From UBA7672 sp965279085 (GTDB taxonomy: Bacteria > Pseudomonadota > Alphaproteobacteria > Caulobacterales > Hyphomonadaceae): a stretch of 64,000 nt of DNA. The stretch lies in the NCBI GenBank assembly GCA_965279085.1, contig OZ257149.1, positions 1,364,001 to 1,428,000 of the forward strand. The letters are read 5' to 3'. The notes beneath the pieces are model-generated. The model did no database searches. It was not told the DNA's origin and saw only the letters and a program-made list of their open reading frames with translations. The translations under genes were made by a program, and so were the position numbers. This document shows positions 61,130 through 64,000 of the stretch, in pieces; the stretch's first letter is position 1, and every line of letters begins with the position of its first letter.

Positions 61130-62211
61130 GCAGCTTCTCCACTCATCATGCGCAGCGCGAGCTGGCTCAGATCTTTCAGCGGCTTCACCGCTTCGGCATA
61201 GCCCGCCTGTGCGATGGCGCCGGGCATGCCCCAGACGACGCTGGAGGCTTCGTCCTGGACGATGACGCGGCCGCCGGCCTCGACGATCTTCGCGGCGCCG
61301 ACGCGGCCGTCATGGCCCATGCCAGTGAGGACGACGCAGAGAAGGCGCGAACCGAATGCTGCCGCGGCGGATTCAAACAGGGGATCGGCGGCGGGGCGGC
61401 AGAAGTTCACGGGCTCGCCCTGGTCGAGGTGGATCATGCGGCCGGCGGGGCAGCGCGCGATGCGCATGTGCCTGTCGCCCGGGGCGAGGAGGACCGTGCG
61501 GTCGCAGAGCGTGTCGCCTTCGCGCGCTTCGCGGGTGTGCTTGCCGATGGCGGCTTCGAGCTTTTCGGCGAAGACGGGCGTGAAGCTGGCGGGCATGTGC
61601 TGCACGATCAGGATCGGCGCATCGATGCGGCGGGCGATGGGGGCGAGGAAGGCGGGAAGCGCGGTGGGACCGCCCGTGGAGGCGGCGACCAGCAGGGCGG
61701 CGGGCTTCGTGGCGATTGCGGGCTTGGGGCGGAGCTTGATCGGCGCGGCGGGCGCATGGGCGAGCGGGCGGCCCCCTGCCCGGTTGCCGAGGGCCACGAT
61801 CTTCTCGATGAGTTCGCGCCGGTAGGTGTCGACGCTGCCGAAGGCGGGGGCCTGCGGCTTGGCGATAAAGTCGGACGCGCCGAGGGCGAGCGCCTTCACG
61901 GTCTGCGCGGCGCCCTGCGCGGTGAGCGTCGAGGCCATGACGATGCGGGCGTCGGGCGCGGCCTTGCGGAGCTGCGGGAGCGCGGAGAGGCCGTCCATGT
62001 TCGGCATCTCGATGTCGAGGACGATCACGTCGGGGTGGATGGCGGCGGCTTCATTGACGGCCTGCGCGCCGTCGGAGCACGCCTTCACCAGTTCGATGCG
62101 GGCGTCTTCGTCGATCCAGCGGCGCATGAAACCGCGCACGATGGCGCTGTCGTCCACGAGCATGACTCGGACGCGGCGCGGAGCATCGGGTTGGCGGAGC
62201 GCTGCGGTCAC
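61126..62211 (-). CDS. cheB: Chemotaxis methylesterase/deamidase CheB
   Basis: 361 residues. Receiver domain with Asp66 (VIVLDIEMPNMDG), linker, and methylesterase domain with Ser178 (AASTGGPTALP), His205 (VQHMPASF) and Asp301 (LTGMGHDGRVGA). Removes methyl groups from receptors when phosphorylated. It starts 9 bp after cheY and overlaps cheR by 4 bp. Confidence 0.96.
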   Translation of the reverse strand: MTAALRQPDAPRRVRVMLVDDSAIVRGFMRRWIDEDARIELVKACSDGAQAVNEAAAIHPDVIVLDIEMPNMDGLSALPQLRKAAPDARIVMASTLTAQGAAQTVKALALGASDFIAKPQAPAFGSVDTYRRELIEKIVALGNRAGGRPLAHAPAAPIKLRPKPAIATKPAALLVAASTGGPTALPAFLAPIARRIDAPILIVQHMPASFTPVFAEKLEAAIGKHTREAREGDTLCDRTVLLAPGDRHMRIARCPAGRMIHLDQGEPVNFCRPAADPLFESAAAAFGSRLLCVVLTGMGHDGRVGAAKIVEAGGRVIVQDEASSVVWGMPGAIAQAGYAEAVKPLKDLSQLALRMMSGEAA

Positions 62212-62220
62212 TTCATCCTG

Positions 62221-62586
62221 TCAGACGAGACCGACTTCCGAGAACTTGCTTTCGATGATCTCGGAGTCGAAGGGTTTCATGATGTATTCGTTGGCGCCGG
62301 AACGCATGGCTTCGGCGATGTGGCTCATGTCGTTTTCGGTGGTGCAGAAGACCACGGTCGGGCGGTCGCCGCCCGGCTCGCGGCGGAGGGCCCGCAGGAA
62401 GTCGATGCCGTTCATCACAGGCATGTTCCAGTCGAGCAGGATGCAATCCGGCATAGTCTTGCGGCAGGTCTCGAGCGCCTGCTGACCATCGGCGGCTTCG
62501 TCGGCTTCGAAGCGAAGGTCCTCGACGATGCGGCGCGCGACTTTGCGCACCACGCGGCTATCGTCGACAATCAGACAGCGTTTCAT
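62221..62586 (-). CDS. cheY: Chemotaxis response regulator CheY
   Basis: 121 residues. Single receiver domain with acidic pair D8-D9, acceptor Asp52 (CILLDWNMPVMNG) and the conserved Lys in YIMKPFDSE. Binds the motor switch when phosphorylated by CheA. It lies 29 bp after cheW. Confidence 0.95.
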   Translation of the reverse strand: MKRCLIVDDSRVVRKVARRIVEDLRFEADEAADGQQALETCRKTMPDCILLDWNMPVMNGIDFLRALRREPGGDRPTVVFCTTENDMSHIAEAMRSGANEYIMKPFDSEIIESKFSEVGLV

Positions 62587-62615
62587 ATGTCGCCCTCTCC
62601 CAAGGTCGCGGCGGA

Positions 62616-63071
62616 TCAGGCCGCGGCTGCAGCATCCCCGGCGCCTGCGCCAGCCAACATCCGGTCAATGTCCATGATGACCAGCAGGCGGTCTTCGAGG
62701 CGGTAGACGCCGCGGGATACGTCCGACCATGTCGCGTCAAGGTTAACGGGGTTTTGCTCTATTGCGCTTTCTTCGAGCCGGACGACCTCTCCGATCTCGT
62801 CGATTATCAGCCCGAAACTCTCGCCATTGCGCTCCACACCGATGGCCAGGCGCTGGCAAGTCCTTGATTTTACTTGGGGTGGGAGGCCCAGGCGGGACCG
62901 GGCGTCGATGGCGGTAACGATCCGCCCACGAAGATTAAGGACGCCGGCGATTTCCGGACCCGAAAGAGGGACTGGCGTCATAGAGGACGGGCGGAACACG
63001 TCGTGAATCTCCGAAACCGAGACGCCGAAGCTCTGATCGCAGATCCGGAATGTGATGAATTCCTGCGTCAT
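62616..63071 (-). CDS. cheW: Chemotaxis coupling protein CheW
   Basis: 151 residues. CheW domain: FITFRICDQSFGVSVSEIHDVFRP, GPEIAGVLNLRGRIVTAIDARSRLGLP and FGLIIDEIGEVVRLEES. Links receptors to CheA. The start overlaps the cheA stop by 4 bp. A short Ala/Gly tail ends the protein. Confidence 0.95.
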   Translation of the reverse strand: MTQEFITFRICDQSFGVSVSEIHDVFRPSSMTPVPLSGPEIAGVLNLRGRIVTAIDARSRLGLPPQVKSRTCQRLAIGVERNGESFGLIIDEIGEVVRLEESAIEQNPVNLDATWSDVSRGVYRLEDRLLVIMDIDRMLAGAGAGDAAAAA

Positions 63072-64000
63072 GCGGCTTCTCCGAGGTCTGCAGCGTTGAG
63101 GCGGAGGGCGCGTTCGATGGCGTCCAGCAGGGCCAGACGATCGGACTTGGGAACGGCTTCGGTGTCGCGGCGGCTGGACAGCGGGACGATGCGGGCGCCG
63201 ATATCAACGAGAGATTCCGGCGAGGTCGCATCGGTGTCGGCGAGGATGACGTCGAAGGCGATGTCGTGCGCAAGACGGCCGCGCGCTTCCTGAAGGTCGG
63301 CGGCGACGGTGACGTCGTAGCCGGCGGCGCTGACCATCGGGGCTAGCATGTTGCGGAAGAAAGGATGCGCGTCGACCAGCAGCACGCGGCGGCGAGTGCG
63401 CTGCGTTTCGATCTGGGCGGCGGCAGTCGCCCAGGAGGGATCGGCCTGGCTGAGGAAGTGCGCGACGTCGATGACTTCGGTGGAGCGGCCCTTGAGGACT
63501 GCGGTGCCGAGGACGCCAGGGGCGGCGTCGGTGAGCTGGATGTCGAGACGTTCTTCCACGATGTCGAGGATCTGGTCGACGGCGAGGCCGATGACGCTGT
63601 CGCCCTGACTGAAGACCAGCACGGGCTGCTTGCCGGAGCGGCGGATCGTTCCACCCGCAGCGGCGAGCGGCATGAGGCGACCGCGATACTGAACGACGAG
63701 GCCGCGCGCGGTCGACTCGAATGTCGAGGCGTCGAGCTCCTCGAGGCGCGTGACGAGGGCGAGCGGGCAGCCGCGCGGATCCTCGCTTCCGGCGGAGAAC
63801 AGCAGGAGGCTGGTGCGTTCGGCCTGCGGCTGGGTCGCGGCGGCGGCGGCGGCCTGTTCGTCGAGCAGACGGTTCACATTGCGCGCAGCGCTGGCGACGG
63901 TTTTGGCGACGCCGTTGGGATCGAGGATCATGATGACGGCGCCGTCGCCCAAGATTGTCGCGCCCGAGTATTCGGACATGGCGCCGAGGCGCTTGGCCAG
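63068..64000 (-). CDS. cheA: Chemotaxis histidine kinase CheA, C-terminal part, with terminal receiver domain (partial)
   Basis: The frame runs off the window edge; ATG 63979 is internal. The visible 310 residues begin with the end of the ATPase domain (SGATILGDGAVIMILDPNGVAKTV, the kinase G2 region) and the CheW-like regulatory domain (RTSLLLFSAGSEDPRGCPLALVTRLEELDAS ... LVVQYRGRLMPLAAAGG). A C-terminal receiver domain (RRVLLVDAHPFFRNMLAPMVSAAGYDV ... FDVILADTDATS) follows. The receiver keeps the acceptor Asp, but the acidic pocket is reduced (VDAH) and the usual Lys near the end is not evident, so it may be weak or a phosphate sink. First visible gene of the che operon. Confidence 0.92.
   Translation of the reverse strand: MAKRLGAMSEYSGATILGDGAVIMILDPNGVAKTVASAARNVNRLLDEQAAAAAATQPQAERTSLLLFSAGSEDPRGCPLALVTRLEELDASTFESTARGLVVQYRGRLMPLAAAGGTIRRSGKQPVLVFSQGDSVIGLAVDQILDIVEERLDIQLTDAAPGVLGTAVLKGRSTEVIDVAHFLSQADPSWATAAAQIETQRTRRRVLLVDAHPFFRNMLAPMVSAAGYDVTVAADLQEARGRLAHDIAFDVILADTDATSPESLVDIGARIVPLSSRRDTEAVPKSDRLALLDAIERALRLNAADLGEAA

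Overview
The window is high-GC chromosomal DNA from an alphaproteobacterium. It most resembles Caulobacterales, perhaps Hyphomonadaceae. The lineage call rests on a CtrA with near-textbook sequence, a SciP (DUF1153) gene beside the flagellar operon, FlbD as the flagellar sigma54 activator, several CcrM-type GANTC sites upstream of ctrA, and an FliH/FlbE-like stator. No rRNA, tRNA, phage or IS element was recognised. Gene order, tight ATGA/TGATG overlaps and good Shine-Dalgarno sites indicate ordinary core chromosome.

Layout. 1-7.9 kb: a Gram-negative sortase and its single LPGTA substrate (VIT plus vWA protein), an M16 peptidase, a DUF1194 vWA protein with an MmcQ/YjbR protein, and a lipoprotein with a haem-c motif. 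8-10.5 kb: a BlaI-type repressor and an M56 membrane protease behind a 38-bp palindromic operator. 10.6-31.7 kb: metabolic and envelope genes. These include a lipoprotein 5'-nucleotidase, divergent DJ-1-fold genes (isonitrile hydratase and a GlxA regulator), a thiolase-RidA-EndoV-ADH-DUF2332 operon, a host-attachment gene interrupted by a 12-C tract, an MFS carrier, a thioesterase and enoyl-CoA hydratase pair, a degenerate receiver protein, mnmA, an S41 protease, a HEPN-like protein and a tannase. 31.8-32.7 kb: tandem cysteine-cluster proteins.

32.7-54.4 kb is the flagellar and cell-cycle region. flgK-flgL (minus) and fliK-flgD-flgE (plus) diverge from a region with a near-consensus sigma54 promoter on each strand. 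Then come sciP and a fliF-fliG-fliH-fliN-flbD-flhA-flhF-flhG run preceded by two CtrA-like boxes. After small membrane proteins, fliI-fliJ (minus) diverges from ctrA across a region with six GANTC sites. This wiring (CtrA drives early genes, FlbD/sigma54 drives hook and filament-junction genes, SciP restrains CtrA) follows the Caulobacter model by homology. Here it is inferred, not shown.

54.4-60.2 kb holds two DUF4112 paralogues around a DUF1003 gene, a DUF3089 lipoprotein, a DUF3500 lipoprotein, a PI-PLC-like lipoprotein and an ABM-fold monooxygenase. 60.3-64 kb is a chemotaxis operon read leftwards: cheA (cut by the window edge, with a C-terminal receiver), cheW, cheY, cheB, cheR.

Most worth following up: the LPGTA/sortase pair, the BlaI operator with a non-BlaR M56 partner, the poly-C frameshift, the ctrA GANTC cluster, the paired sigma54 promoters, and a 624-bp structured gap at 23.9-24.6 kb.
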